Shown here piece by piece: positions 7,912 through 15,553 of a DNA stretch of 64,000 nt. This DNA comes from Chitinimonas sp. BJYL2 (lineage in GTDB: Bacteria > Pseudomonadota > Gammaproteobacteria > Burkholderiales > Chitinimonadaceae): contig NZ_JANZKW010000001.1 of the NCBI RefSeq assembly GCF_027257935.1, positions 992,001-1,056,000 on the forward strand, in the 5' to 3' direction. Position 1 is the stretch's first letter. Every line of letters starts with the position of its first letter. Both the position numbers and the translations under genes were made by a program. The notes beneath the pieces are model-generated. The model saw nothing but the letters and a program-made list of their open reading frames with translations. It was not told where the DNA came from and did no database searches.

Positions 7912-10401
7912 ATGCTCCGCCAAACGGCTCTACGCCTGCTGTTGACCCTGGCCATGCTGCTGTTGACCCTGGTCGGCAGCCACGCAGCCGATGCGCTCAC
8001 CGGGCAGGTTCAGTACCGCTGCGAGCCTGAGGGTCAGCGCCACACGCTCAGCAAGGCGGCGCCCTTCCGTATTGCGGAATCCGACTGGGCACGGGGCCGT
8101 CGCTGCGTGTTTGAGGCCCAGGTGCCCGAAGGTCATTGGCTGACCCTCTCGGCCATCGCCCAATCCCAGGTCCGCGTACTCAATGCCCCCTCCGGCCGGC
8201 CCAGTGCGGATCATGTCTGGCGCGATTCACGCAGCGCCGCCTTCGCGCCACGCGAGCAAGCGCGCGTCCAGATCGAGCTGATGGTGGTCCTCCCCATCGG
8301 CAGCGAGATCGGTATCCGCATCGAGCCACCCAGCGCGTTTCTGGCCCGCGAGAGCTTCAATAGCCAGTTCCGCAGTGCGCTGCTGATCTTGCTGAGCGCC
8401 ATGGGCATCGTCAGCTTCCTGTTTGCCCGGGCGCTCAAGGACCCGGCCGTCGGCTGGTATGCGGGACTGACGCTTGCGGTGACGCTGGTTTGGGCCTTCC
8501 TCAGCGGCTATGCCATCGAGCCCAGCGGGCTGGCACTCAGCCAACCCTTGTTGACCCTGTGGCTGCTGCTGGCGGCTTATGGTGCCGGGCTATTCTTCAG
8601 CCTCCAGTTTGCCCTCAGCTTCTGCCGCACCGATCTTTACGCACCCCGCCTCGCCAAAGTGCTGCGTTGGCTGGCTTGGGGGGTGCTGGCCTATTGCGTG
8701 CTGGGTCTGGTTCCCGGCTGGTATGGCCCCGTGGTTGCCTACTTCAATCTGCTTGCCCTGATCGCGTTTCCCGCCATGCTGCTGCCGGCCGCGGCGGCCG
8801 TGCTGTTCGGTTCCCGTCGCTCGGGTCTGATGTTCCTGATCGCCTGGTCGCCCGTGATCCTGAGCTGGACTGGCCTGCTGCTGTATTTCGTCCCCGTGAC
8901 CCCCGGTTACCCCGAGTGGCTCAAACTCATGGCACAAGGGCTGCGTGATATCGGCCTCTTGCCCGACTGGATCGCACAGGCACATACGCGCCAGGTTGCC
9001 TTGCTGGCTCAGGCTGCCATCTTTGCCATGGCACTGGCCTATCGCATTGCGCAGGGGCGCCAGGCCCGTGAGCACGAGGCCATGACGGACAAGGTCACCG
9101 GCCTCGTCAATCGCGCCTACTTCCTGCTCGAAGGGCAGCGCCAGCTGAATGCCGGCGGGCCGCAAGTCAAGACGTTGGCAGTGTTTGATATTGCCGACTT
9201 TGCCGCCATCAATGACACCCTGGGTTATGAATCCGGCGATGCCGTGCTCCGCGAAACCGCAGTGCGTCTGCGTCACCGTCTGGGCAAGGGGGCGCTGCTG
9301 GCACGGGTGGGCGGCAACGAGTTCGCAGTGTTGCTCAGCGACGGGAATGATCAGATTGCCTTGCAGATGCTGGGCAGTGCCATCAGCCGCCAGTCGCTCA
9401 ATATCGAAGACCAGACACTCGATATCCGCCTGCGCTGCGGCGCCGCGCTATACCCGCGCCACGCGCCCGATATCGATGTACTGATGCGCCGTGCCGAACT
9501 GGCGCTGCAGCACGCCAAGCAGGAAAAGCAATCGGCCTTGCTGTACCGCGATGCGCTCGAGCGCGATCAGCGATTCCAGCTGTCGCTGCTGTCGGCCTTG
9601 CGTACGGCCGTCGATGAAAGGCAGCTGCAACTGCATCTGCAGCCCAAGATCGCCATCCACAGCGGCATGGTGACGGGAGCCGAGGTCCTGCTGCGCTGGC
9701 AGCACCCCGAACTGGGTCTGGTGGCCCCGCGCGACTTCCTGCCCTTTGCCGAACGCACCGGCCTGATCGTGGAGCTGACACGCTGGCTGCTGCTCGAATC
9801 CTTCAAGCTGGCGCGCCAGTGGCAATTACAGGGGCGCGAGCTGCGTCTGTCAGTCAACCTGTCGGCCAGCGATCTGATGGACCCGAACCTGCCTGCGCAC
9901 ATCTCCGAGTTCCTGATGCACAGCCAGGCCAATGCCCGGATGCTGACGCTGGAAATCACCGAGAGTGAAATCGTCCGCGACCCCCAACTCGCGCTAGACA
10001 GCATGCAGGCCCTGCGCACCATGGGCTTTCAGCTGGCGTTGGATGATTTCGGCACAGGCAACTCCGCCTTGGCTTACCTGCAGGACATGCCCGTCAACGA
10101 GGTCAAGATTGATCGCTCCTTTGTCGCCACCGCCGGCAAGGCCGAGCGTGGCCGCGTGTTGATCGCTGCCATCGTCGCGCTGGCCAAGACCTTGGGCCTT
10201 CGCACCGTGGCCGAAGGCGTAGAGGATATTGATGACTGGCATCGTGTTGCCGCGGCCGGCTGCGACGAGATCCAGGGCTACCTGGTCTCGCGCCCCCTGC
10301 GCGTGGATCAATTCCAGGAATGGCTGGTGCTCAACCAGCCATTCCTGATTCCGGAGCCCCATGAAGAGGACTTGAAATCGTCCGGCACGATATCCATTTA
10401 G
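7912..10401 (+). CDS. Membrane-bound GGDEF/EAL protein (cyclic-di-GMP turnover)
   Basis: 829 residues. A signal/anchor (about 1-25) is followed by a periplasmic beta-rich domain (about 30-150), then seven or so hydrophobic helices (about 150-380), the 7TMR-DISM layout. Next come a GGDEF domain and an EAL domain. The GGDEF motif reads VGGNEF (about 467), an Asp-to-Asn change expected to weaken or abolish cyclase activity. The EAL domain keeps key acidic residues: GAEVLLRW (EVL for EAL), LEITESEIV, DDFGTGNSALAYL and EVKIDRSF. The likely output is c-di-GMP phosphodiesterase with a regulatory GGDEF domain. A heat-shock promoter for the next gene is embedded in its last codons. Confidence 0.9.
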   Translation: MLRQTALRLLLTLAMLLLTLVGSHAADALTGQVQYRCEPEGQRHTLSKAAPFRIAESDWARGRRCVFEAQVPEGHWLTLSAIAQSQVRVLNAPSGRPSADHVWRDSRSAAFAPREQARVQIELMVVLPIGSEIGIRIEPPSAFLARESFNSQFRSALLILLSAMGIVSFLFARALKDPAVGWYAGLTLAVTLVWAFLSGYAIEPSGLALSQPLLTLWLLLAAYGAGLFFSLQFALSFCRTDLYAPRLAKVLRWLAWGVLAYCVLGLVPGWYGPVVAYFNLLALIAFPAMLLPAAAAVLFGSRRSGLMFLIAWSPVILSWTGLLLYFVPVTPGYPEWLKLMAQGLRDIGLLPDWIAQAHTRQVALLAQAAIFAMALAYRIAQGRQAREHEAMTDKVTGLVNRAYFLLEGQRQLNAGGPQVKTLAVFDIADFAAINDTLGYESGDAVLRETAVRLRHRLGKGALLARVGGNEFAVLLSDGNDQIALQMLGSAISRQSLNIEDQTLDIRLRCGAALYPRHAPDIDVLMRRAELALQHAKQEKQSALLYRDALERDQRFQLSLLSALRTAVDERQLQLHLQPKIAIHSGMVTGAEVLLRWQHPELGLVAPRDFLPFAERTGLIVELTRWLLLESFKLARQWQLQGRELRLSVNLSASDLMDPNLPAHISEFLMHSQANARMLTLEITESEIVRDPQLALDSMQALRTMGFQLALDDFGTGNSALAYLQDMPVNEVKIDRSFVATAGKAERGRVLIAAIVALAKTLGLRTVAEGVEDIDDWHRVAAAGCDEIQGYLVSRPLRVDQFQEWLVLNQPFLIPEPHEEDLKSSGTISI
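10371..10400 (+). promoter_or_regulatory. Sigma-32 (heat-shock) promoter of hsp20
   Basis: CTTGAAA, a 14-nt spacer and ATCCATTTA match the sigma-32 consensus CTTGAAA / CCCCATnTA at 7 of 7 and 7 of 9 positions with an accepted spacer. The element overlaps the end of the GGDEF/EAL gene and lies 65 bp before the Hsp20 start codon. Predicted transcription start is near 10406. Confidence 0.75.
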
Positions 10402-10460
10402 GTTCACGAGACGGCAGGATCGTCCTGCCGTTGCTTACCCGTGAACCAACTGGAGGACGA
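10402..10460 (+). promoter_or_regulatory. Structured 5' leader of hsp20, candidate RNA thermometer
   Basis: Outer arms GTTCACG (10402-10408) and CGTGAAC (10440-10446) enclose a perfect 9-bp hairpin, ACGGCAGGA/TCCTGCCGT (10411-10431). TCGTCCT (10420-10426) can alternatively pair with AGGACGA (10454-10460), which covers the Shine-Dalgarno. A TTGCT (10431-10435), the short motif seen in ROSE thermometers, also occurs. Small heat-shock genes often carry such thermosensors. Confidence 0.45.
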
Positions 10461-10464
10461 AATC

Positions 10465-10917
10465 ATGCGCACTTACGACTTCACCCCCCTTTACCGGTCC
10501 GCGATCGGCTTTGACCGCCTCGCTCGTCTGGCCGACGATGCCTTGCGTGTGGATACCCAACCGAGCTACCCGCCCTACGATATCGAACTGGTCGAGGAAA
10601 ACGCCTACCGTATCCGCATGGTGGTAGCCGGTTTTGAACAAAACGAACTGGATATCGAAACAGAACGCGATACCCTGAAAATCAGCGGCCACAAGGCAAC
10701 GGCAACGCAAGGCAACTATCTGCACCGCGGCATCAGCACGCAGGATTTCGAACGCCGCTTCCAGCTCGCCGAGCATGTAAAGGTCGTATCGGCCGGCCTG
10801 CAGAATGGCATCCTGACCGTCGACCTGATCCGCGAGATTCCCGAAGCCATGCGCCCGCGCAAGGTGCTGATCAATAGCGGCGACAACGTCCAGCTGCTGG
10901 AGCGCCGCGCAGCGTGA
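10465..10917 (+). CDS. Small heat-shock protein, Hsp20/IbpA type
   Basis: ATP-independent holdase that binds unfolding proteins and hands them to DnaK/ClpB. 150 residues. The N-terminus MRTYDFTPLYRSAIGFDRL matches IbpA-like class A proteins. The alpha-crystallin domain runs from about 35 to 125 (YPPYDIELVEENAYRIRMVV through GLQNGILTVDL), with a short C-terminal tail containing a RKVLI-type I-x-I-like motif. The ATG at 10465 follows GGAGG by 8 nt and fits the family start; the GTG at 10441 lies inside the hairpin leader. It is followed by a strong terminator. Confidence 0.95.
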   Translation: MRTYDFTPLYRSAIGFDRLARLADDALRVDTQPSYPPYDIELVEENAYRIRMVVAGFEQNELDIETERDTLKISGHKATATQGNYLHRGISTQDFERRFQLAEHVKVVSAGLQNGILTVDLIREIPEAMRPRKVLINSGDNVQLLERRAA

Positions 10918-10934
10918 TGCGCTGGGCATGCATC

Positions 10935-10970
10935 AACAAAAAGGCCGGCAATCATGCCGGCCTTTTTGTT
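10935..10970. terminator. Bidirectional intrinsic terminator
   Basis: A perfect 15-bp stem (AACAAAAAGGCCGGC and its complement) with a 6-nt loop AATCAT. The A and T runs make it work for both hsp20 and the convergent helicase gene. Confidence 0.92.
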
Positions 10971-10981
10971 TCACGTGACAC
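10968..10981. promoter_or_regulatory. parS-like site
   Basis: GTTTCACGTGACAC matches the ParB core GTTTCACGTGAAAC at 13 of 14 positions. It is fused to the right arm of the terminator between convergent genes. Weaker than the pair at 3120 and 36187 because it is not fully palindromic. Confidence 0.35.
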
Positions 10982-12952
10982 TTAACGCCGACTGCGAAAA
11001 CCGCCGCTGCGGCCACCGCGCGGTTTTTCATGGCGCTCGCGCTGATCGCGGCGTTTCTGGTTGGTCATCGCCAGCTGGCGATCAATCTCTTCAGACGTAC
11101 TCTGCATGAGGCCCTGCGCTTTCTCCTGATCCGGGAACGTTTCCGCCATCCGGTATGAGAGCCAGGCATAGGCTGCATAGAGCTTGCAGCTGTCTTCCAG
11201 TGATTGCAGCGCAAACCGGCCGGTCTGCACACCCACCGGGTTCAAAGGCACGGTGCGCTTTTCGGCGCGCGCGCCGGCCCACTCCTGCAAGGCACGCTCC
11301 AGCAACGGCACCTTGGTCGAAATCGGGCACAGGCTGAAGGTAAAGCGATCGCCCAGACTCAGGTTCAGCATGTCCAGCCAGCGCGCCTTCTCGATCTGTT
11401 CACTGAGGTTGGCCGGCAGAAAGAACTCGTCATGCAGGTCGATATGCTTGGCAAACAGCTCCAGCAGCTTGTGCAACTTGGTCTGCCCGCTGGCTTCGCT
11501 GATCTGCTTGAGGTATTCGAGATTGGGTGCCACAAAGAAGCCCGTGTCCGGCAAGGGTTCCAGCTTCTGTCGCAGCAGGGCGGCAATCGTTTTGTGCGTC
11601 TGGGCATCGATACCGGCTACATGGCCGATCTCATGCTCGCCAAAGCGCCCAGCGCGGCCGGCAATCTGACGTGCCAGCGCGGCGTCGATGATGCCTTCGC
11701 TCTCGCCGTCGAACTTGCGTGCGGTCGTGAATACGATACGCCGCGCCGGTGTGTTCAGTCCCATGCCTATCGCATCGGTTGCCACCACGATCTGGGTTTC
11801 GCCACTGAGAAAGCGATCCGCCTGCGCTTGGCGTACCTCGGGCGAAAGGTTGCCGTAAATGGCCGACACCGGAAAACCGCGCGTCATTACCTGGTCGCGC
11901 CAGTTCAGCACCTCGCGGCGCGAGAACGCGATCAGCACATCACCTGCACGAAGATTGGCCAGCGAGCCCAATGGCTGCTTGTCCATCTCCAGCGGGGTCT
12001 TCCGCTTGAGCGTGCGGATCTCCAGCGTTCCGCCCACGCGGCGGATCAACGATTCAATCGCCTCCTGCGCCTCAGGTGCGCCAAGCAGATATACCGTCTC
12101 GGCTGGCACACCGCACACCGCCGCCGTCCACGCGGCGCCGCGATCCGGGTCATCCAGCAGCTGGATTTCGTCGATGATGGCCACTTCAAGCGGCCGGTTC
12201 GGATTGAGCATCTCCACCGTGCTGGCCGTATGCGTGGCTTCGGGGTGGATCTTGCGCTGCTCCCCCGTGATCAGGCTGACCGCCACACCGGCATCGAGCA
12301 AGCGGGTGTAGTTTTCAAGCGCCAGCAAACGCAGCGGCGCAAGATAAACACCGGTTTTGGCGCGGCTCAAATGTTCCATGGCCGCGTGCGTCTTGCCCGA
12401 ATTGGTCGGCCCCAGAATCGCAATGAAGTGACGCTTCATACTCTGCGCCAGCTTGAATGATTCGGGATACAGCGACAGGTTCACCGCGTCGCGCGCCAGA
12501 TCTGTCTGCTTGCTGGCCTGCTTCTTGGCCTTGGCGACTTCCACCCGGTCCAGCGCCACCTGGCAACGGAACCGTGCCAGCTCGTACTTGGCCACCAGAG
12601 CATGCAAGGAGCTGGATGGATCTGCGCCCAACTCCTGCGTACGCCGGAGAACTTCATCCACGCACTTGCGCAACTGCGCTTCAAGCCGCGCCCGTGCATC
12701 ATCATTCCAGCGCGCCTGTACCATGCCGTAACGCTCGGCCGCATCGAGCTTGCGCCACTTGCCGGTCTTGCCCAGAAAACCGTCGTCCGGCACCAGATGG
12801 TACGGAATGCGCTGCTCGCCCACTTGCAGCTCGCCATGGACCGATACCGCGTAACTGCCGTCCACCAGCACCAGTGCTGCGCCGTGCTTGTCGAGGTAAT
12901 GCGCCACCAGATCGGTGTCGAGCATATCCAGCAGTTTGGGGAGTTCGTTCAT
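10982..12952 (-). CDS. SUV3-like ATP-dependent RNA helicase
   Basis: 656 residues, related to the mitochondrial SUPV3L1 helicases of the Ski2-like group, which have homologues in some proteobacteria. After a helical N-terminal part (1-170) come motif I GPTNSGKT (181-188), motif II DEIQLLDD (261-268), a YLLGAPEA segment, RecA2 with VVATDAIGMGLNTPA, and motif VI QIAGRAGRFG. The C-terminal SUV3 domain is followed by an Arg/Gly-rich basic tail (RGGRSGGFRSRR) likely to bind RNA. RNA decay or ribosome-related unwinding is probable; the bacterial role is poorly known. It is a single gene convergent with hsp20. Confidence 0.88.
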   Translation of the reverse strand: MNELPKLLDMLDTDLVAHYLDKHGAALVLVDGSYAVSVHGELQVGEQRIPYHLVPDDGFLGKTGKWRKLDAAERYGMVQARWNDDARARLEAQLRKCVDEVLRRTQELGADPSSSLHALVAKYELARFRCQVALDRVEVAKAKKQASKQTDLARDAVNLSLYPESFKLAQSMKRHFIAILGPTNSGKTHAAMEHLSRAKTGVYLAPLRLLALENYTRLLDAGVAVSLITGEQRKIHPEATHTASTVEMLNPNRPLEVAIIDEIQLLDDPDRGAAWTAAVCGVPAETVYLLGAPEAQEAIESLIRRVGGTLEIRTLKRKTPLEMDKQPLGSLANLRAGDVLIAFSRREVLNWRDQVMTRGFPVSAIYGNLSPEVRQAQADRFLSGETQIVVATDAIGMGLNTPARRIVFTTARKFDGESEGIIDAALARQIAGRAGRFGEHEIGHVAGIDAQTHKTIAALLRQKLEPLPDTGFFVAPNLEYLKQISEASGQTKLHKLLELFAKHIDLHDEFFLPANLSEQIEKARWLDMLNLSLGDRFTFSLCPISTKVPLLERALQEWAGARAEKRTVPLNPVGVQTGRFALQSLEDSCKLYAAYAWLSYRMAETFPDQEKAQGLMQSTSEEIDRQLAMTNQKRRDQRERHEKPRGGRSGGFRSRR

Positions 12953-12986
12953 GCGTGCTTTCGTTCAGGCAGGGTTTGCGGGCATT

Positions 12987-13008
12987 GTACGGGATAGCTA
13001 TCGCGTAC
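12987..13008 (-). promoter_or_regulatory. 22-bp near-perfect palindrome upstream of the helicase
   Basis: GTACG and CGTAC flank the self-complementary GATAGCTATC; 20 of 22 positions are symmetric. On the minus strand it abuts a -10-like TACAAT (12985-12990), about 30 bp before the helicase ATG, so an operator overlapping the promoter is plausible. Regulator unknown. Confidence 0.4.
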
Positions 13009-13030
13009 AGCAGCCAGCGCGGCTATGCCA

Positions 13031-13792
13031 TCAGCCAAACAGGTCCGGCATGTCGTCAAACGGATCATGCTTGGGCTTTTTGATACGCGGCGGTAGCGGA
13101 TCGGGCGCGTGTTGCATCAAGTCTGCCGGGTAGAGCTTGAGAAACGTGCGTGCGATTTCCGGGTTTTTGCAGTCTAGCCAGTCATGCCATTCACCCTGCG
13201 GAATGATGACCACACTGCGTTTGTCCGGCGGCGAGTCCGGCTTGTGCATCTGCCTGAAGATCGCGTGGCTATCTGCGTTGATGGTAATCATGGTGAACGA
13301 CAACGAAGTCGACCCATCCGCTTCCTGCCATTCACGCCACAGGCCCGCTACGGCAAATGGCTGGCCATCTGCGGTGCAGATGCGATGACGGACAGATTTA
13401 CCGATCTCTTTCGCGTCGACCGGACGACCTTCACCCATGCCGTTTGCCCAGAGCACATCATTGCTGCCGTAAAACGGCTCCCAGAGCGAGTTCATGGGAA
13501 TCAGACACAGCTGACAGCTCTTCCAGGCCCGCGCGAAAGTAGGTTTGGTCGCGATGGTTTCAGCGCGTGCATTCATCGAGTCCCAAGGTTTCACGCCATC
13601 AGGAATATGCCGCTGCGGTGTAAAGCCGAAGCTGGCCATATCAGCGGTTAGCGTACCGTCCGGCAACTTGCGGATGATGGGGGCGGCGTAGTCCCTGTAC
13701 GACTGCGCGGGGTATCCCGGTAGATGCCCGACTTCCACGCCGAAGCGGGCTTGGAGTGCTGCAAGCGCGGGCGGGGTGTAGCTGGTGCACAT
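13031..13792 (-). CDS. SRAP domain protein (HMCES/YedK-like)
   Basis: SRAP proteins form a covalent thiazolidine link to abasic sites in single-stranded DNA through Cys2. The start MCTSY supplies Cys2 after Met removal, and SMNARAET carries the conserved Asn. In place of the usual GFYEW the sequence reads NSLWEPFYG, keeping a Glu; a His follows in RQMHKPDSPPDKRSVVI where most members have H-x-RMP. At 253 residues it is slightly long, with a basic C-terminal tail. It lies 66 bp after hipA in the same direction and may be co-transcribed with the hip module. Resembles a divergent branch of the family. Confidence 0.85.
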   Translation of the reverse strand: MCTSYTPPALAALQARFGVEVGHLPGYPAQSYRDYAAPIIRKLPDGTLTADMASFGFTPQRHIPDGVKPWDSMNARAETIATKPTFARAWKSCQLCLIPMNSLWEPFYGSNDVLWANGMGEGRPVDAKEIGKSVRHRICTADGQPFAVAGLWREWQEADGSTSLSFTMITINADSHAIFRQMHKPDSPPDKRSVVIIPQGEWHDWLDCKNPEIARTFLKLYPADLMQHAPDPLPPRIKKPKHDPFDDMPDLFG

Positions 13793-13858
13793 GTGGAACT
13801 CTCACAAAAACAGATTTGACGTGTTGATGCGGTTGATACCGGCACCCCAGCAGCAGCG

Positions 13859-15112
13859 CTATCCAGACTTGCGTGGTTTGAAGCCTTGTAACGCTTGCTC
13901 CATATGCTGCATGCCTAGCCAAATCTCGTGAGCCACATCCGGCACTTCGGCCGCCAAGTCGGCTCGCGCAAACATGATGTTCTGCGCTGCCGTGAGCAGG
14001 CCTTCGATTCTGTTTCGCACATGCGGAATCTGGAACTTTGCCGCAAACTCGAACAGATCCACATAGCCGGCAAAGAAGCCCTTCTGGCCACCGAGCGACA
14101 AGGCCAGGCTATCGGTCTGGATATAAGCCGTGGTATTGGTAATGTCGTACACCGGCGCTAGTCGGATGGAATCCTCACGCGATGGGTCGGCATAGAGCAC
14201 GCCAAAATTCTTGAGGTGCGCATCGCCATTCTTCACGATCAAGCTCAGCGCCAGCGCATCGAACAATTGTGCGCGGGCTTTCACTAGGTCTTGCGGCGGC
14301 AGGTAATAGCTCAGGGTTTCCATCAGCAGCTCATAGCTGCCGGTGTACTTGCCTGTGGGGGACAAACCCCGCAGCACGCAAAAATCCTCAAAGCCGAGCT
14401 GGGTGCCATCGGCCAGACGATCAAACCGCTCCATCACGAAGATATCGTGCTTGTCGGACAAGTAGAAGCTGGGCACCGCCAAGCCCGCTTCCTTCGCAAT
14501 CGACATGCAGAGGAACTCATTGATCGCGAGGCCCGGGTATTCGTCCCGCCCCGACTTCACGATCATGTCCCGGAACGGCAATGAGCTCCTTGGGCTACCT
14601 GGTTCAAGATCATCGGGCGACGTGGTTTCTACCGGCACCACCACCTTGGGCTGGACCCCCGATAGGCCCGAGTAGGCCATGTAACGATGCAGCAGCTCAT
14701 CAAACAAGGGCGCCTGGCCATCGTCATGGAGGATTTCGTCCAGAGACTCCCCCTTGCTTACCGCATCACCATCAATCCGGCCGTCGATTTCCTCACTGCG
14801 TAGCGCCACGCGGCCTATCGGGTGCCCCCGGCCTATCAGCGCCAGCAAGGCCAGCTCAGACCGATAGCCCAGCTTATTGAGCCGATCAGTTAGCTTGGCG
14901 AGCAGGTAGCCCTCTGGCAGATTCATGCCAAAGATCGGGTGCAGATCGGGCGAGGGGATCGGCTCCGCCTGAACCGGCATGGTCAGCGACACGCTGTGCG
15001 TACCCTGTGTACCGTGGCCGTAGTGCATGCCAAAGCCGCCATCTGTGCGGTACACACTGCCCGTCGCTTGCCCGGCAACGTAAACCCCCGCCGCCGTGAT
15101 ATCAACGGCCAT
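13859..15112 (-). CDS. HipA-like serine/threonine kinase toxin
   Basis: Toxin of a type II toxin-antitoxin pair; characterised HipA kinases phosphorylate aminoacyl-tRNA synthetases and induce dormancy. 417 residues. The N-terminal HipA subdomain 1 (about 5-105) is followed by the Gly-rich loop GLSGVQPK (149-156) where autophosphorylation occurs in homologues, the nucleotide-binding Lys in MIVKSG, the catalytic loop NGDAHLKNFG (295-304) and the metal site APVYDITNT. All key residues appear intact, so an active kinase is likely. The start overlaps hipB by 11 bp. No HipS-type small third gene was seen. Confidence 0.9.
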   Translation of the reverse strand: MAVDITAAGVYVAGQATGSVYRTDGGFGMHYGHGTQGTHSVSLTMPVQAEPIPSPDLHPIFGMNLPEGYLLAKLTDRLNKLGYRSELALLALIGRGHPIGRVALRSEEIDGRIDGDAVSKGESLDEILHDDGQAPLFDELLHRYMAYSGLSGVQPKVVVPVETTSPDDLEPGSPRSSLPFRDMIVKSGRDEYPGLAINEFLCMSIAKEAGLAVPSFYLSDKHDIFVMERFDRLADGTQLGFEDFCVLRGLSPTGKYTGSYELLMETLSYYLPPQDLVKARAQLFDALALSLIVKNGDAHLKNFGVLYADPSREDSIRLAPVYDITNTTAYIQTDSLALSLGGQKGFFAGYVDLFEFAAKFQIPHVRNRIEGLLTAAQNIMFARADLAAEVPDVAHEIWLGMQHMEQALQGFKPRKSG

Positions 15113-15383
15113 GATTCATCTTCTGCAACTCGGCCAGGGTTGGCATGCGCGCGGGTTCGGCTTTGATATTGATCTTCAATACATCGGCCACTTTAAGGTA
15201 GTAGCCAAAGGCTACCGTAGGCTCACCCCGCTCGATGGCGATTACCTTCTGCCGGCTGATACAGGCGGCCTCCGCCACCTGTTGCTGCGTCATGCCCAGG
15301 TTTTTTCGCCGGCTCTTTATATCGGTGGATAGGCTGTGCAGGGTGAACACGAAGTCACGCAAACGGAACAATAGTAAATTCAT
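15102..15383 (-). CDS. HipB-like XRE antitoxin
   Basis: Helix-turn-helix antitoxin expected to bind HipA and repress the operon. The HTH runs through TDIKSRRKNLGMTQQQVAEA and ISRQKVIAIERGEPTVAFGYYLKVADVL. From ATG 15383 the product has 93 residues. A promoter-like arrangement (TTGCCC, 17 nt, TAACAT) would put the transcript start at or after this ATG, so the GTG at 15350, which gives 82 residues, is a real alternative. The tandem operator at 15354-15401 overlaps the start. Confidence 0.88.
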   Translation of the reverse strand: MNLLLFRLRDFVFTLHSLSTDIKSRRKNLGMTQQQVAEAACISRQKVIAIERGEPTVAFGYYLKVADVLKINIKAEPARMPTLAELQKMNHGR

Positions 15384-15401
15384 GTTACGTCTACGGAACA
15401 A
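15354..15401 (-). promoter_or_regulatory. Tandem operator at the hipBA promoter
   Basis: Two 18-bp direct repeats (15354-15371 and 15384-15401), identical at 14 of 18 positions and spaced exactly 30 bp, about three helical turns. Each contains GT-Y-ACG and ACGGAAC, an imperfect dyad. One copy lies between candidate -35 and -10 elements. The best regulator candidate is HipB itself. Confidence 0.6.
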
Positions 15402-15553
15402 ATAGGGCAAGAAAAGAAGGCCGCCCGCCGTCAACACTGGTTACTAAATTGATACTGTGGTGCATGCTCGCTGAGCAACCGACTACTGCCGCAGGTTGCA
15501 GACGCTCACCGGCTATAGCAAGGCTTCACGGCTAAGCTCGCGGGATGAATGGC

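Noticed and set aside
11204-12460. 418-codon open frame on the plus strand
   Set aside because: Antisense to the SUV3-like helicase, whose motifs are intact on the other strand.
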